From Falsiroseomonas algicola (GTDB lineage Bacteria > Pseudomonadota > Alphaproteobacteria > Acetobacterales > Acetobacteraceae), in the NCBI RefSeq assembly GCF_011040385.1, contig NZ_JAAIKB010000021.1, positions 1-64,000 on the forward strand: 64,000 bases of DNA, read 5' to 3'. A model generated the notes under the pieces. The model had not been told where the DNA came from, did no database searches, and saw only the letters and a program-made list of their open reading frames with translations. This document shows, piece by piece, positions 11,103 to 19,364 of this stretch; the first letter of the stretch is position 1; every line of letters starts with the position of its first letter. Made by a program: the position numbers and the translations under genes.

Positions 11103-12122
11103 ATGCTGAAGAGCAATGCGATCGGCATCATGAACCAGATGTGGGCGGCGCACGCCACCACCGATGCGGAAGCCGTCGCCACCGCGATCGAGGAGACCCT
11201 GCTGGCCGAGGCACTCGGCTTCGACAGCGTCTGGATCGGGGAGCATCACAATGTCCGCCCCGGCGCGCGCTTCTATGGCCGCATCCCGGCCTCCGAGATG
11301 TTCCTGGCACATCTGGCCGCGAAGACGACGCGCATCGCGCTCGGCACCGGCGTGCGCATCCTGTCGACCACGCCGCCACAGCGGACGGCGGAGGAGATGA
11401 GCCTGCTCGACCTGCTGAGCGGCGGGCGCGCCGAGTTCGGCGTGGGGCTGGGATCGACGCCGGATGTGAAGCCCGGCGATCCCGCGCGGGCGGAGAAGGC
11501 GGCGCGGTTCCGCGCGCTGCTGAGCGAGATCGTCGCGCATCTCAGCGGCACGGCGGAAGGCGCGCCGATCTCGCCCGCGCCGGCACCGGACCTGGCCGCC
11601 CGCATCTGGGCGGCGGCACGCGATGAGCCGACGTTGCGACACATCGCCGATGCCGGAATCAACCTGGTGGTCGGCCAGGCGGAGCTGCCGCCGATCCAGG
11701 CCGCGATCGTGAAGTCCTATCGCGCCGCCGGCGGCACGGGCCTGGTGCGCGGGGTGCGACTGGTCTTCGTCGCGGAGAGCCATGCGGAGGCGATGCGCGA
11801 CGCGGACGAGGCACTGTCGCTCTATCTCGGCCAGATGGGCGGGAAGGGCTACCACGCGGAGGCCATGACCAAGGGGCTGCTCGCCGCCGATCCGCGCACG
11901 CTGGAGGAGCGGGCGCTCGGCGTGAACTTCATCATCGGCTCGCCGGAGGAGGTGGCGGCGCTGCTCAACGCCTATGTGGCGGAGACGGGCGTGGATCGCC
12001 TCGACCTCATGGTGCAGGTGCCGGGGCTCAGGACCGATGCGGTGCGGCGGTCGATGGCGCTGATCCAGCAGGCGGTGAAGCCGCTGCTGAAGCGCGCGGT
12101 CGCCGAGCCCGCCACGGCATGA
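11103..12122 (+). CDS. LLM-class (luciferase-like) flavin-dependent oxidoreductase
   Basis: Bacterial-luciferase-fold oxidoreductase of 339 residues. The family pattern is visible in LLAEALGFDSVWIGEHHNV, in ALGTGVRILSTTPPQRTAEE and in LLDLLSGGRAEFGVGLGS. Family members use FMNH2 or F420 to oxidise small molecules, for example alkanesulfonates. ATG 11103 gives the normal N-terminus. Last gene of the operon with the SsuABC-type importer, so it probably acts on the imported compound. No flavin reductase gene is present nearby. Confidence 0.88.
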   Translation: MLKSNAIGIMNQMWAAHATTDAEAVATAIEETLLAEALGFDSVWIGEHHNVRPGARFYGRIPASEMFLAHLAAKTTRIALGTGVRILSTTPPQRTAEEMSLLDLLSGGRAEFGVGLGSTPDVKPGDPARAEKAARFRALLSEIVAHLSGTAEGAPISPAPAPDLAARIWAAARDEPTLRHIADAGINLVVGQAELPPIQAAIVKSYRAAGGTGLVRGVRLVFVAESHAEAMRDADEALSLYLGQMGGKGYHAEAMTKGLLAADPRTLEERALGVNFIIGSPEEVAALLNAYVAETGVDRLDLMVQVPGLRTDAVRRSMALIQQAVKPLLKRAVAEPATA

Positions 12123-12183
12123 CGCACATCGCCATCACCGTGCGCCTGCCATAGGCTGACCCGATCAGGGTCGAGGGGCGCGC

Positions 12184-13134
12184 GTGTCGAGCTTCATGCA
12201 TGTCCATCTCATCGCGCTGCGCTACTTCCGGGAGACGGTGCGCTGTGGCTCGATGCGCCAGGCGGCGGAGGCGCTGCGCGTCGCGCCTTCCGCCATCAAC
12301 CGCCAGATCCTGAAGCTGGAGGATCAGCTTCAATGCAAGCTGTTCGAGCGCATGGCCGATGGCGTGCGGCTGACCGGTGCCGGCGAGGTCCTTTACCGCC
12401 ACGCGCGGGAGATCGACCAGCTGCTGGACCGCGCGCTGTCGGAACTGGATGACCTGCGCGGCCTGCGCCGCGGCCGCGTCGGGCTGGCGAGCGAGGACGG
12501 CATCATCCGGGACGTGTTGCCGCCGGTGCTGGCCGCCTTCCACCAGGAATTCCCCCGCGTCAGCTTCGGGATCGATGTGATGACCGGCCCGGCCGTATTG
12601 CAGGCGGTGGCGGAGGGCCAGGCCGATCTCGGCCTGGCGATGCATCCGCAGCGGCACGCCGATGTCGTGGTGCTGGCGGAGGCGGCGGTGCCGATCGGCG
12701 CGGTGATGCGGCCGGACCATCCGCTGTCGAAGCGCGCCGCCCTGCGGTTGAGTGACCTTGCGACGGAGCCGGTGGTGATGCTGAAACATGGCATCGGCGC
12801 GCAGCCGGACGCACATGGGCTGGTGCGCCGCTGGGCGCAGCGGACCGAGGTGGCGGAGACCAACTCGCCCGGCGCCGTCGCGGCGCTGGTTCGCGCCGGG
12901 CTGGCGCTTGCCATGCGATCCCCCATCGGCATCCGCGCGGAACTCGCGACGGGGGAGCTGGTCTTCGTGCCGCTGGTCGATCCGCAGGTGAAGGCCGGGC
13001 GGCTGGCGCTGCTGGCGCGGCGGGAACGCGCCCTGCCCGTTGCGGCCGCGGTGCTGGCCGAGCGCGTGAAGGCGCTGCTGGCGGAGACGGACCGGGAGAC
13101 GCGCGCCGGGATGGATGCCAGGATGCGCCCCTGA
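12184..13134 (+). CDS. LysR-family transcriptional regulator
   Basis: DNA-binding regulator of 316 residues. The N-terminal winged helix-turn-helix reads GSMRQAAEALRVAPSAINRQILKLEDQL, followed by the effector domain (from about residue 95). GTG at 12184 follows a GAGGGG box at good spacing; an ATG at 12196 is less well spaced. It lies between the ABC/flavin operon and the enolase, same strand, and could control either. The palindrome at 7396-7418 is a candidate binding site. Confidence 0.88.
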   Translation: MSSFMHVHLIALRYFRETVRCGSMRQAAEALRVAPSAINRQILKLEDQLQCKLFERMADGVRLTGAGEVLYRHAREIDQLLDRALSELDDLRGLRRGRVGLASEDGIIRDVLPPVLAAFHQEFPRVSFGIDVMTGPAVLQAVAEGQADLGLAMHPQRHADVVVLAEAAVPIGAVMRPDHPLSKRAALRLSDLATEPVVMLKHGIGAQPDAHGLVRRWAQRTEVAETNSPGAVAALVRAGLALAMRSPIGIRAELATGELVFVPLVDPQVKAGRLALLARRERALPVAAAVLAERVKALLAETDRETRAGMDARMRP

Positions 13135-13149
13135 CGAAGGGGAAACGCC

Positions 13150-14220
13150 ATGACCATCACCCGCCTGGAAAGCCGTGTGCATCGCAGTGCCTTCACCTAT
13201 GGCGCGGGCGCGGCCAGCCAGGGCGGGAACCTGCGGCTGCGCAGCATGGATACGCTGCTGGTGCGCGTCGAGACGAGCGACGGCCTGGTGGGCTTCGGCG
13301 AGGGTTTCGGCTTTACGCTGGTGGAGACGACGCGCGATGCGTTGGAGCGGCTGGTGGCGCCCGCCTGCCTCGGCCAGGAGGAAGCGGACATCGCCGCGCT
13401 CACGCAGCTTCTGGAACGGCGCTTCCACAATTTCGGCCGCAACGGGCCGGTCAGCTTCGCCATCTCTGCCATCGACATCGCGCTGTGGGACATCGCGGCG
13501 CAGCGCGCGGGAAAGCCGCTGCATGCCTTGCTGGGCAAGGCCGCCCGCCCGCGCGTCGCCGCCTATGCCAGCCTGCTGCGCTACGACGATCCGGATGCCG
13601 TGGCGCGGAACGTGCGGGAAGCGGTGCGCCGCGGCTATCGCGCGATCAAGCTGCATGAGGTGGCGCTGGACGGCATCCGCGCCGCGCGCGCGGCGGCGCC
13701 CGACGACATCCCGCTGATGCTCGACATCAACTGCGCCTGGCGCACGCTCGATGAGGCGCGCGCCTTCTGCCGCGCCGTGGCGGGCATGAATGTCCGCTGG
13801 GTGGAGGAGCCGACCTGGCCGCCGGAGGATTTTTGCGCGATGGCGGCCCTGCGCCGCGAAGGCCATGCCATCTCCGCGGGCGAGAACCTGTCGAACCCGC
13901 ATGATTTCTCGCGCCTGATCGAAGGGAACGCCGTCGATGTGGCGCAGCCCAGCGTGACGAAGCATGGCGGCGTCTCCGCCCTGCGCGACGTCTTCGCCAT
14001 GGCGCGGGATGCCGGCATCGCCGTGGTGCCGCATTCCCCCTATTTCGGCCCGGGGCTGCTGGCGACGCTGCATATGCTGGCTGCCGCGCCCGAGGCCGAG
14101 CCGATCGAGATCTACTTTGCCGATCTCGAGGCGCCGCCCTATGGGGAGGCGCTGGCCGTGCGCGACGGGTTCATCGACGTGCCAGCCGGCCCTGGCCTCG
14201 GCCTCACCCCGGCGTGGTAG
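13150..14220 (+). CDS. Enolase-superfamily enzyme (mandelate racemase/muconate lactonizing type)
   Basis: Enzyme of 356 residues. Motifs: YRAIKLHE (candidate catalytic Lys/His pair), LMLDINCAW and WVEEP (metal ligands), AGENLS (third ligand), and VVPHSPYFGPG (C-terminal His region). It differs clearly from the enolase at 6162. Probably abstracts a proton alpha to a carboxylate, as dehydratase or racemase. Starts 15 bases after the LysR gene and overlaps the convergent amidohydrolase by 17 bases. Substrate unknown; neighbours suggest an acid sugar. Confidence 0.82.
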   Translation: MTITRLESRVHRSAFTYGAGAASQGGNLRLRSMDTLLVRVETSDGLVGFGEGFGFTLVETTRDALERLVAPACLGQEEADIAALTQLLERRFHNFGRNGPVSFAISAIDIALWDIAAQRAGKPLHALLGKAARPRVAAYASLLRYDDPDAVARNVREAVRRGYRAIKLHEVALDGIRAARAAAPDDIPLMLDINCAWRTLDEARAFCRAVAGMNVRWVEEPTWPPEDFCAMAALRREGHAISAGENLSNPHDFSRLIEGNAVDVAQPSVTKHGGVSALRDVFAMARDAGIAVVPHSPYFGPGLLATLHMLAAAPEAEPIEIYFADLEAPPYGEALAVRDGFIDVPAGPGLGLTPAW

Positions 14221-15244
14221 GCAAGCGGTAGAAACTCGTGGCGCTGCGCCAGAACAGGTCGGCCTTCTCCTCCGCGCTGGCCTGCGCGGCCAGGCGCTTG
14301 AAGGCGTTCCAGCCCTCGCCATAGCCGTAGCTGCCCTTGTCCACCGGGAAGTTGCTCTCGAACATGCAGCGGCCGGTGCCGAACAGCTCGACCACCGGCT
14401 CCATCCAGGGCTTCCAGGCTGCCGCCAGCGTCGCGCTGTCCGGCGGCCTCGGGCCATCCTCGAAGCCGAAGCCGGGCAGCCGCATGCCGAGGCCGCCCAG
14501 CTTCACCATCACATTGGGACAGGTGGCGAGGTCGCGCATGTGGCCCAGCCATTCCGCATGCACCGCGTCGCGCCGTCCCTCATACCGCCCGATGCCGAGG
14601 ATGCCGCCGCAATGGTCGAGCACGATCGGCACCTGCGGAAACGCTCGCGCCAGGGCCGCAAGGCGCGGGATCTGGTGGAAGTAGATCCAGGCATCGAAGC
14701 TGAGGCCGAGTGCCGCCAGCTGCGCGAAGCCCGCGCGGAAGGCGTCGGAGGCCATCATCTCCTCGGCTGGCGTATAGGCGGGGTTGAGCAGCGCGGGGTC
14801 GGGGTCCCAGGTGGCGATGTGGCGGATGCCGCGGAAGCGGCCGCCACCGGCGGCGAGATGCGCCTCCAGCACCGGGCGCACGCCATCGCCCAGCGTGAGG
14901 TCGGCATGGCCCACGATGCCCGCGCAGACGCGCACCTCGCCATAGATGCCGCTGGCGCACATGGCGGCGACGCCGTTGGCGAATTCCGTCTCGCCCACGG
15001 GCCTCATCGCCTCCGGCCCTTCCGCGCGGTGCATGGCGCGCGCCTGCACCATCACGGTCGCGCGCACGTCATGCCCTGTCCGGATATCGGCCAGGATGTC
15101 ATCGAGCAGGTAGCGCCAGCCCGGACGGTCCCATAGGTGGTGATGCGGATCGACGATCCTCTGGCCGGGATCCAGCGCCTCCTCCCGGCCCAGGGCCAGC
15201 CAGTCCTCGCGCACGGGAATGTAGTGCTGGGTGGATCGGGCCAT
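14204..15244 (-). CDS. Amidohydrolase-family lactonase-like protein
   Basis: Metal-dependent TIM-barrel hydrolase (amidohydrolase 2 group), 346 residues. The N-terminal metal motif is IVDPHHHLWDRPGW. Later come VPIVLDHCGGILG and a C-terminal GRCMFESNFPVDKGSYGYGE, all typical of the L-fuconolactonase / 2-pyrone-4,6-dicarboxylate lactonase group. ATG at 15244 gives the standard start; the open frame beyond it crosses the divergent promoter region. Convergent with the enolase and divergent from the Bug receptor. A sugar lactonase role would fit the flanking enolase and SDR. Confidence 0.82.
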   Translation of the reverse strand: MARSTQHYIPVREDWLALGREEALDPGQRIVDPHHHLWDRPGWRYLLDDILADIRTGHDVRATVMVQARAMHRAEGPEAMRPVGETEFANGVAAMCASGIYGEVRVCAGIVGHADLTLGDGVRPVLEAHLAAGGGRFRGIRHIATWDPDPALLNPAYTPAEEMMASDAFRAGFAQLAALGLSFDAWIYFHQIPRLAALARAFPQVPIVLDHCGGILGIGRYEGRRDAVHAEWLGHMRDLATCPNVMVKLGGLGMRLPGFGFEDGPRPPDSATLAAAWKPWMEPVVELFGTGRCMFESNFPVDKGSYGYGEGWNAFKRLAAQASAEEKADLFWRSATSFYRLPTTPG

Positions 15245-15362
15245 GGCGCTTCCTCGGGGCTTGTTGCGCGCCAGCCTAGAGGGCGAGGCGCGGCTGGCAA
15301 GCGGTTGCCGGGCGTGGCGAAGCGTCCTAACGCTGTCGGCAGAAGAAGGCAGGAGGAAGCGC

Positions 15363-16340
15363 ATGGCAGGGATCACCCGCCGGCAGGGTCTTGGCGCCAT
15401 GGCCGCGCTGCTGGCCACGCCCGCGCTGGCGCAGGGCGCCTGGCCGTCCCGGCCCGTGACGCTGCTCGTGCCCTTCGCGCCGGGCGGCGCTTCCGACATC
15501 GCGGCGCGCGCGATCAATGCGCGGCTGTCGGAGAAACGCGGCCAGCCCGTGGTGGTGGAGAACCGGCCTGGCGCCAATGGCCAGCTTGCGGCACGGCTGC
15601 TGATGCGCGCGGCACCGGATGGGCACACGCTGATGGTGGGCTCGATCGGCGCCTTCGCGCTGAATGCCGTGCTGTACCGCAACCCCGGCTATGATCCGCT
15701 GGTGGATTTTGCGCCGGTCACGCTGGCGGTGACGACGCCGAACGTGCTGGTGGTGAACCCCGCCGTCGCGCCGGTGCGCAACCTGCCGGAACTCGTCGCC
15801 TGGATGCGCGCGCGGCCGGGCCAGGTCTTCCACGCCACCAGCGGCATCGGCTCCTCCCCCCACCTGACGATGGAGTTGTTCACGCAGATGACGGGGACGG
15901 AGGCGACTCATGTCCCCTCCCGCGGCGGCGCCACGGCGGTCATGGACCAGCTGTCGGGCACGGTGCAGGTCAGCTTCCAGGGCCTCGGCAGCATCATCGG
16001 CCCGGTGCGCGAAGGCCGGCTGCGCGCGCTGCTGGTCACCGCCGCCGAACGCAGTCCCCTCCTGCCGGAGGTGCCGACGGCGGCGGAGGCGGGGCTGCCG
16101 GACTTCAACGTCTCCTCCTGGCAGGCGGTGATGGGGCCGGCGGGCATGGCCCCGCCGCTGCTGGAGACGATCAGCGCGGAGATCGCCGCCGTGCTGAAGG
16201 AAGCGACCAACGCCGCGACGCTCGCGGCCGGCGGCTACACGGTCGTCGGCAACAGCCCGGCGGAATACGGCGCCTTCCAGCGCGCGGAGATCGCCCGCTG
16301 GCGGCGCGTGGCGCAGGCCGCGAACATCGTACTGGATTGA
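15363..16340 (+). CDS. Bug-family (TctC-like) periplasmic solute receptor
   Basis: Receptor of 325 residues. A signal peptide ends at ALAQG. The Bug signature follows: WPSRPVTLLVPFAPGGASDI and VVENRPGANGQ. ATG at 15363 is preceded by an AGGAGG box. Bug proteins feed tripartite tricarboxylate transporters, binding small carboxylates; no TctA/TctB membrane partner lies in this window. The SDR gene follows after ten bases, so the two are probably co-transcribed. Confidence 0.92.
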   Translation: MAGITRRQGLGAMAALLATPALAQGAWPSRPVTLLVPFAPGGASDIAARAINARLSEKRGQPVVVENRPGANGQLAARLLMRAAPDGHTLMVGSIGAFALNAVLYRNPGYDPLVDFAPVTLAVTTPNVLVVNPAVAPVRNLPELVAWMRARPGQVFHATSGIGSSPHLTMELFTQMTGTEATHVPSRGGATAVMDQLSGTVQVSFQGLGSIIGPVREGRLRALLVTAAERSPLLPEVPTAAEAGLPDFNVSSWQAVMGPAGMAPPLLETISAEIAAVLKEATNAATLAAGGYTVVGNSPAEYGAFQRAEIARWRRVAQAANIVLD

Positions 16341-16350
16341 GGATTTGACG

Positions 16351-17151
16351 ATGACGAAGCGTTTCGAGGGCAAGGTCGTGCTGGTGACCGGCGCGGGATC
16401 GGTCGGGCCCGGCTGGGGCAATGGCCGCGCCATCGCCGTCGCCTTCGCGCGGGAGGGTGCCACCGTCATCGGCGTGGACCGCAACGCGGCCGCGATGGAG
16501 GAGACCGCGACGAAGGCGGCCGAGGTGGAGGGCCGCTTCATCCCCGTGACCGGCAATGTGACGGAGAGCGAAGGCGTCGCCGCCATCGTTCGCGACATCG
16601 TGGCGAAGCACGGCCGGATCGACGTGCTGGTCAACAATGTCGGCGGATCGGCGGCCGGCGGCCCGGTGGAGATGGCGGAGGAGGTGTGGGACGCGCAGAT
16701 CGACCACAACCTGAAAAGCGTCTTCCTGGGCTGCAAGCATGTGCTGCCGGTGATGGAGGCACAGGGCGGCGGCGCCATCGTGAACCTCGCCTCCACCAGC
16801 GGCATCCGCTGGACCGGCGCGGCGCAGGTGGCCTACGCCGCCTCCAAGGCCGGCGTCATCCAGCTGTCGAAGGTCGTGGCCATCCAGTACGCCACCAAGG
16901 GCATCCGCGTGAACACGGTGGTGCCGGGGCAGATGCATACGCCGATGGTGGAGACGCGGCTCGCGGGCCAGCGTGCCGGCGGCGACGTGGAGGCGCTGAT
17001 CAGGTCGCGCATCGCGCGCATCCCGATGGGCTTCGCCGGCGATGGGCGGGATACCGCGAATGCCGTGCTGTTCCTGGCATCGGAGGAAGCCCGCTTCATC
17101 ACCGGGACGGAGCTCGTGGTGGATGGCGGCATGTCGGTGCGCTGCGGGTGA
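16351..17151 (+). CDS. SDR-family NAD(P)-dependent oxidoreductase
   Basis: Short-chain dehydrogenase of 266 residues. The nucleotide motif VTGAGSVGPGWGNGRAIA carries a short insertion relative to the classical TGxxxGxG. NNVGG follows, with catalytic S in LASTSG and YAASK as the Tyr/Lys pair. C-terminal ITGTELVVDGG is typical of classical SDRs. ATG 16351 was chosen over a TTG six bases earlier. With the enolase, amidohydrolase and Bug receptor it could form a sugar oxidation, lactone hydrolysis and dehydration route; this is inference. Confidence 0.9.
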   Translation: MTKRFEGKVVLVTGAGSVGPGWGNGRAIAVAFAREGATVIGVDRNAAAMEETATKAAEVEGRFIPVTGNVTESEGVAAIVRDIVAKHGRIDVLVNNVGGSAAGGPVEMAEEVWDAQIDHNLKSVFLGCKHVLPVMEAQGGGAIVNLASTSGIRWTGAAQVAYAASKAGVIQLSKVVAIQYATKGIRVNTVVPGQMHTPMVETRLAGQRAGGDVEALIRSRIARIPMGFAGDGRDTANAVLFLASEEARFITGTELVVDGGMSVRCG

Positions 17152-17200
17152 TGACAGGCAGGGTCTCTGGCATCAATTTCTGAAAAAGACGTCACAGATA

Positions 17201-17318
17201 TGGACAAGGAAATTATTAACGAACGCACTTCCCTTGTCCTGTCCTTAAAGCTTCGCGACGCCTCGTCTTTCCGCTGGACCTGCCACCACTGTTGGGACAG
17301 ATAGAAGTCCTGTCCAAG
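17201..17318. promoter_or_regulatory. Cluster of GGACA/TGTCC repeats upstream of rhodanese gene
   Basis: GGACAAGG (17202-17209) is a perfect inverted repeat of CCTTGTCC (17232-17239), with a further TGTCC directly after. GGACAG (17295-17300) pairs with CTGTCC (17310-17315), 15 bases before the rhodanese start. The stretch between the arms of the first pair is unusually AT-rich (AAATTATTAA), as in a promoter. Probably an operator region; the regulator is not known. Confidence 0.45.
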
Positions 17319-17329
17319 ATCACCTTGCG

Positions 17330-17896
17330 ATGACAGGGACGTCGCCGCCCATGCCGCGCAGTATCCTTCCCGTCGAAGCCGCGCGCCTGATGCATCAGGA
17401 CGGAGCCGTGCTCGTCGATGTGCGGGAGCCCGATGAGCACGCGACGATGCGCATCCCGGGGGCGCGGAACCTGCCCCTGTCGCGGTTGGAACAGGTGGCG
17501 CTGGCGGTGACGCCGGGCGCGACGGTCATCTTCCACTGCGGCACCGGCGCCCGCACCGCCGCCCATGCGGCGCGACTTCTGGCGCGGGTGCCGGGGTGCC
17601 AGGCCCTCATCGTGGAGGGTGGGATGGATGAATGGCGCGCCGCCGGCCTGCCCATCGTGGAGCAAGCCGGCCAGCCCCTCGACCTCGCCCGCCAGGGACA
17701 GATCGCCGTCGGCGGGCTGCTGCTGGCGGGGGAGGCGCTGGGTCTGTTCGTCTCCGACTGGTTCCACCTGGTCGCCGTGGCCATCGGCGTCTTCCTGGTC
17801 TTCGGCGGCCTGACGGGCCAGGTCAGCGCGATGCAGGTGCTTCGCCAGATGCCCTGGAATCGTCGGCTCCTTTCGGCGCTGTCAGCCCGCGCCTGA
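17330..17896 (+). CDS. Membrane-anchored rhodanese (rhodanese + DUF2892)
   Basis: Sulfurtransferase-like protein of 188 residues. An N-terminal rhodanese domain (about 8-105) has the active-site loop VIFHCGTGARTAA with the catalytic cysteine. The C-terminal DUF2892 region (about 118-178) has two hydrophobic segments. This layout resembles YgaP-type inner-membrane rhodaneses that handle sulfane sulfur. ATG 17330 was used; ATG 17351 is possible. It stands alone between an SDR and a TetR gene and has an elaborate repeat-rich upstream region. Confidence 0.87.
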   Translation: MTGTSPPMPRSILPVEAARLMHQDGAVLVDVREPDEHATMRIPGARNLPLSRLEQVALAVTPGATVIFHCGTGARTAAHAARLLARVPGCQALIVEGGMDEWRAAGLPIVEQAGQPLDLARQGQIAVGGLLLAGEALGLFVSDWFHLVAVAIGVFLVFGGLTGQVSAMQVLRQMPWNRRLLSALSARA

Positions 17897-18059
17897 GGCT
17901 GGCCGCACCGGCCGGACGCCGGCCTCCGCGAGGCGGCTGCCTCAGGCCAGGCAACGGCGCATTCCCGAGTCAGCCAAGGACCGCGTCATGCAGCGCGGAA
18001 CGCAGCGCCGCTGGCGACCTGCGGACGGCCGCGGACCGGCCTTCCCGCTGGCCTTCAAC

Positions 18060-18076
18060 CTGTATGGGCTATACAG
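18060..18076. promoter_or_regulatory. Candidate TetR operator
   Basis: CTGTAT (18060-18065), GGGCT, ATACAG (18071-18076) form a perfect 17-base interrupted palindrome, 44 bases upstream of the TetR gene start. Size and position fit autorepression. The TATACA element inside could be part of the -10 region. Confidence 0.5.
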
Positions 18077-18120
18077 ATGTCGGCGAGACTCGACTGCACG
18101 AAGGCTGCCCCTCCCCGGTC

Positions 18121-18825
18121 ATGACGACATCAAGCCCCGCGCCCGTCATGGGCATCCGGGATGAGGTCGCCGCGCTGAAGCGCGAGCGGATCATCACCGC
18201 CGCCGTCGAACTCTTCTATGAGCGCGGCTACGAGAACACGACGCTGGACGCGGTGGCGGAACGGCTCGGCGTCACCAAGCCCTTCATCTACGCGCATTTC
18301 AGCGCGAAGACCGAGTTGCTGGCGGAGATCTGCACGCGGGGCGTCGCCTCCGCCGTCCGGGCGATGGAGGCCGCGCTGGCGATGGAAGGTGCCTCGCCCG
18401 CCGAGAAGCTGGCGGCGCTGGGCCGCCGCTTCGTGACGGCGGTGCTGCAGAGCCAGAAGCTGATTGCCATCTTCACGCGGGAGGAAAAGAACCTCCTGCC
18501 CGGCGACTTCCAGCGTGTCAGCCGCATGCGCCGCGACTTCGACCACAAGCTTTCGGGCCTGCTGGAGGAAGGCGTGGCGCAGGGCGAGTTCCGCATCGCC
18601 GATCCGCGCCTGGCGGCGCTTGCCATCGGCGGGATGGTGGGCTGGGCCTATGTCTGGTACCGGCCGGCGGGGCGGCTTTCGGTCGAGGAACTGGCCGACG
18701 AGATGGCCGCTCTGGTGCTCGCCATGGCGCAGGCGCAGCCTGCCCGGCGCACGGCCGCGAAGGTCAGCCGCGCGCCCGCCAGCCGCGCGCCCCGGACGGC
18801 AGCGACCCGCGGCGCGCGGCGCTGA
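18121..18825 (+). CDS. TetR/AcrR-family transcriptional regulator
   Basis: Regulator of 234 residues. The N-terminal helix-turn-helix reads ERIITAAVELFYERGYENTT...LGVTKPFIYAHFSAKTELL. The ligand domain contains a TetR_C segment with TREEKNLLPGDFQRV, and a basic Ala/Arg-rich tail of about 25 residues follows. ATG 18121 was chosen because the helix-turn-helix begins soon after it. The downstream hotdog thioesterase and its fatty-acid-regulator-like look suggest acyl-CoA metabolism, but this is inference. The palindrome at 18060 is its likely own operator. Confidence 0.88.
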   Translation: MTTSSPAPVMGIRDEVAALKRERIITAAVELFYERGYENTTLDAVAERLGVTKPFIYAHFSAKTELLAEICTRGVASAVRAMEAALAMEGASPAEKLAALGRRFVTAVLQSQKLIAIFTREEKNLLPGDFQRVSRMRRDFDHKLSGLLEEGVAQGEFRIADPRLAALAIGGMVGWAYVWYRPAGRLSVEELADEMAALVLAMAQAQPARRTAAKVSRAPASRAPRTAATRGARR

Positions 18826-18887
18826 GGCTGGCCATCCCGCCGGGGGCGGGACATGGTGCCGCCGACACTGGACGAGACCTCCTCCGC

Positions 18888-19301
18888 ATGAGCTTCGACC
18901 CCGCGACCGAGGGCTGGGAACAGACCGATGCCTGGGGGCTGCCCGAATTCCTCCGCCCCATGTGGATGCGCCCCGACGAGACGGGCTTCTCCTGCGGCTT
19001 CCAGCCAAGCCCCGCACTGAACAACGGCCGCGGCGTGATCCATGGCGGGATCCTTGCGACCTACATGGACCATTCGCTCGGCCGCACGGTGCGGGAAGCG
19101 GTGGGGCGCGTGCCGATCGCGACCATCCAGCTCGACCTCCACTACCTCGCTCCCGGCGACGTGACGCAATTCGTGACGGTGAAGGGCGACATCACGCGGC
19201 AGACGCGCAGCATCGTCTTCATCCGCGGCACGCTGACGCAGAACGGCAAGCCCGTGCTCTCTGCCAACGGGATATGGAAGGTGCTGTCGCCCCGGTCGTG
19301 A
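18888..19301 (+). CDS. PaaI-type hotdog-fold thioesterase
   Basis: Acyl-CoA thioesterase of 137 residues. Motif GRGVIHGGILATYMDHSLG carries the HGG and Asp pattern of the PaaI group, followed by IQLDLHYLAPGDVTQ. The substrate is probably an acyl- or aryl-CoA. It follows the TetR gene by 62 bases on the same strand, possibly in one unit. Confidence 0.88.
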   Translation: MSFDPATEGWEQTDAWGLPEFLRPMWMRPDETGFSCGFQPSPALNNGRGVIHGGILATYMDHSLGRTVREAVGRVPIATIQLDLHYLAPGDVTQFVTVKGDITRQTRSIVFIRGTLTQNGKPVLSANGIWKVLSPRS

Positions 19302-19364
19302 CCCCGGGCTGCGCCGCGCGCCATCCCTTGCTAGAACGGCGCCAGCTTAGCGGGAGAGCATCTG

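Noticed and set aside
12028-14457. 809-codon open frame antisense to the LysR and enolase genes
   Set aside because: It runs opposite to two genes with clear family motifs, is Arg/Gln/His-rich without recognisable domains, and is expected from high-GC codon bias.
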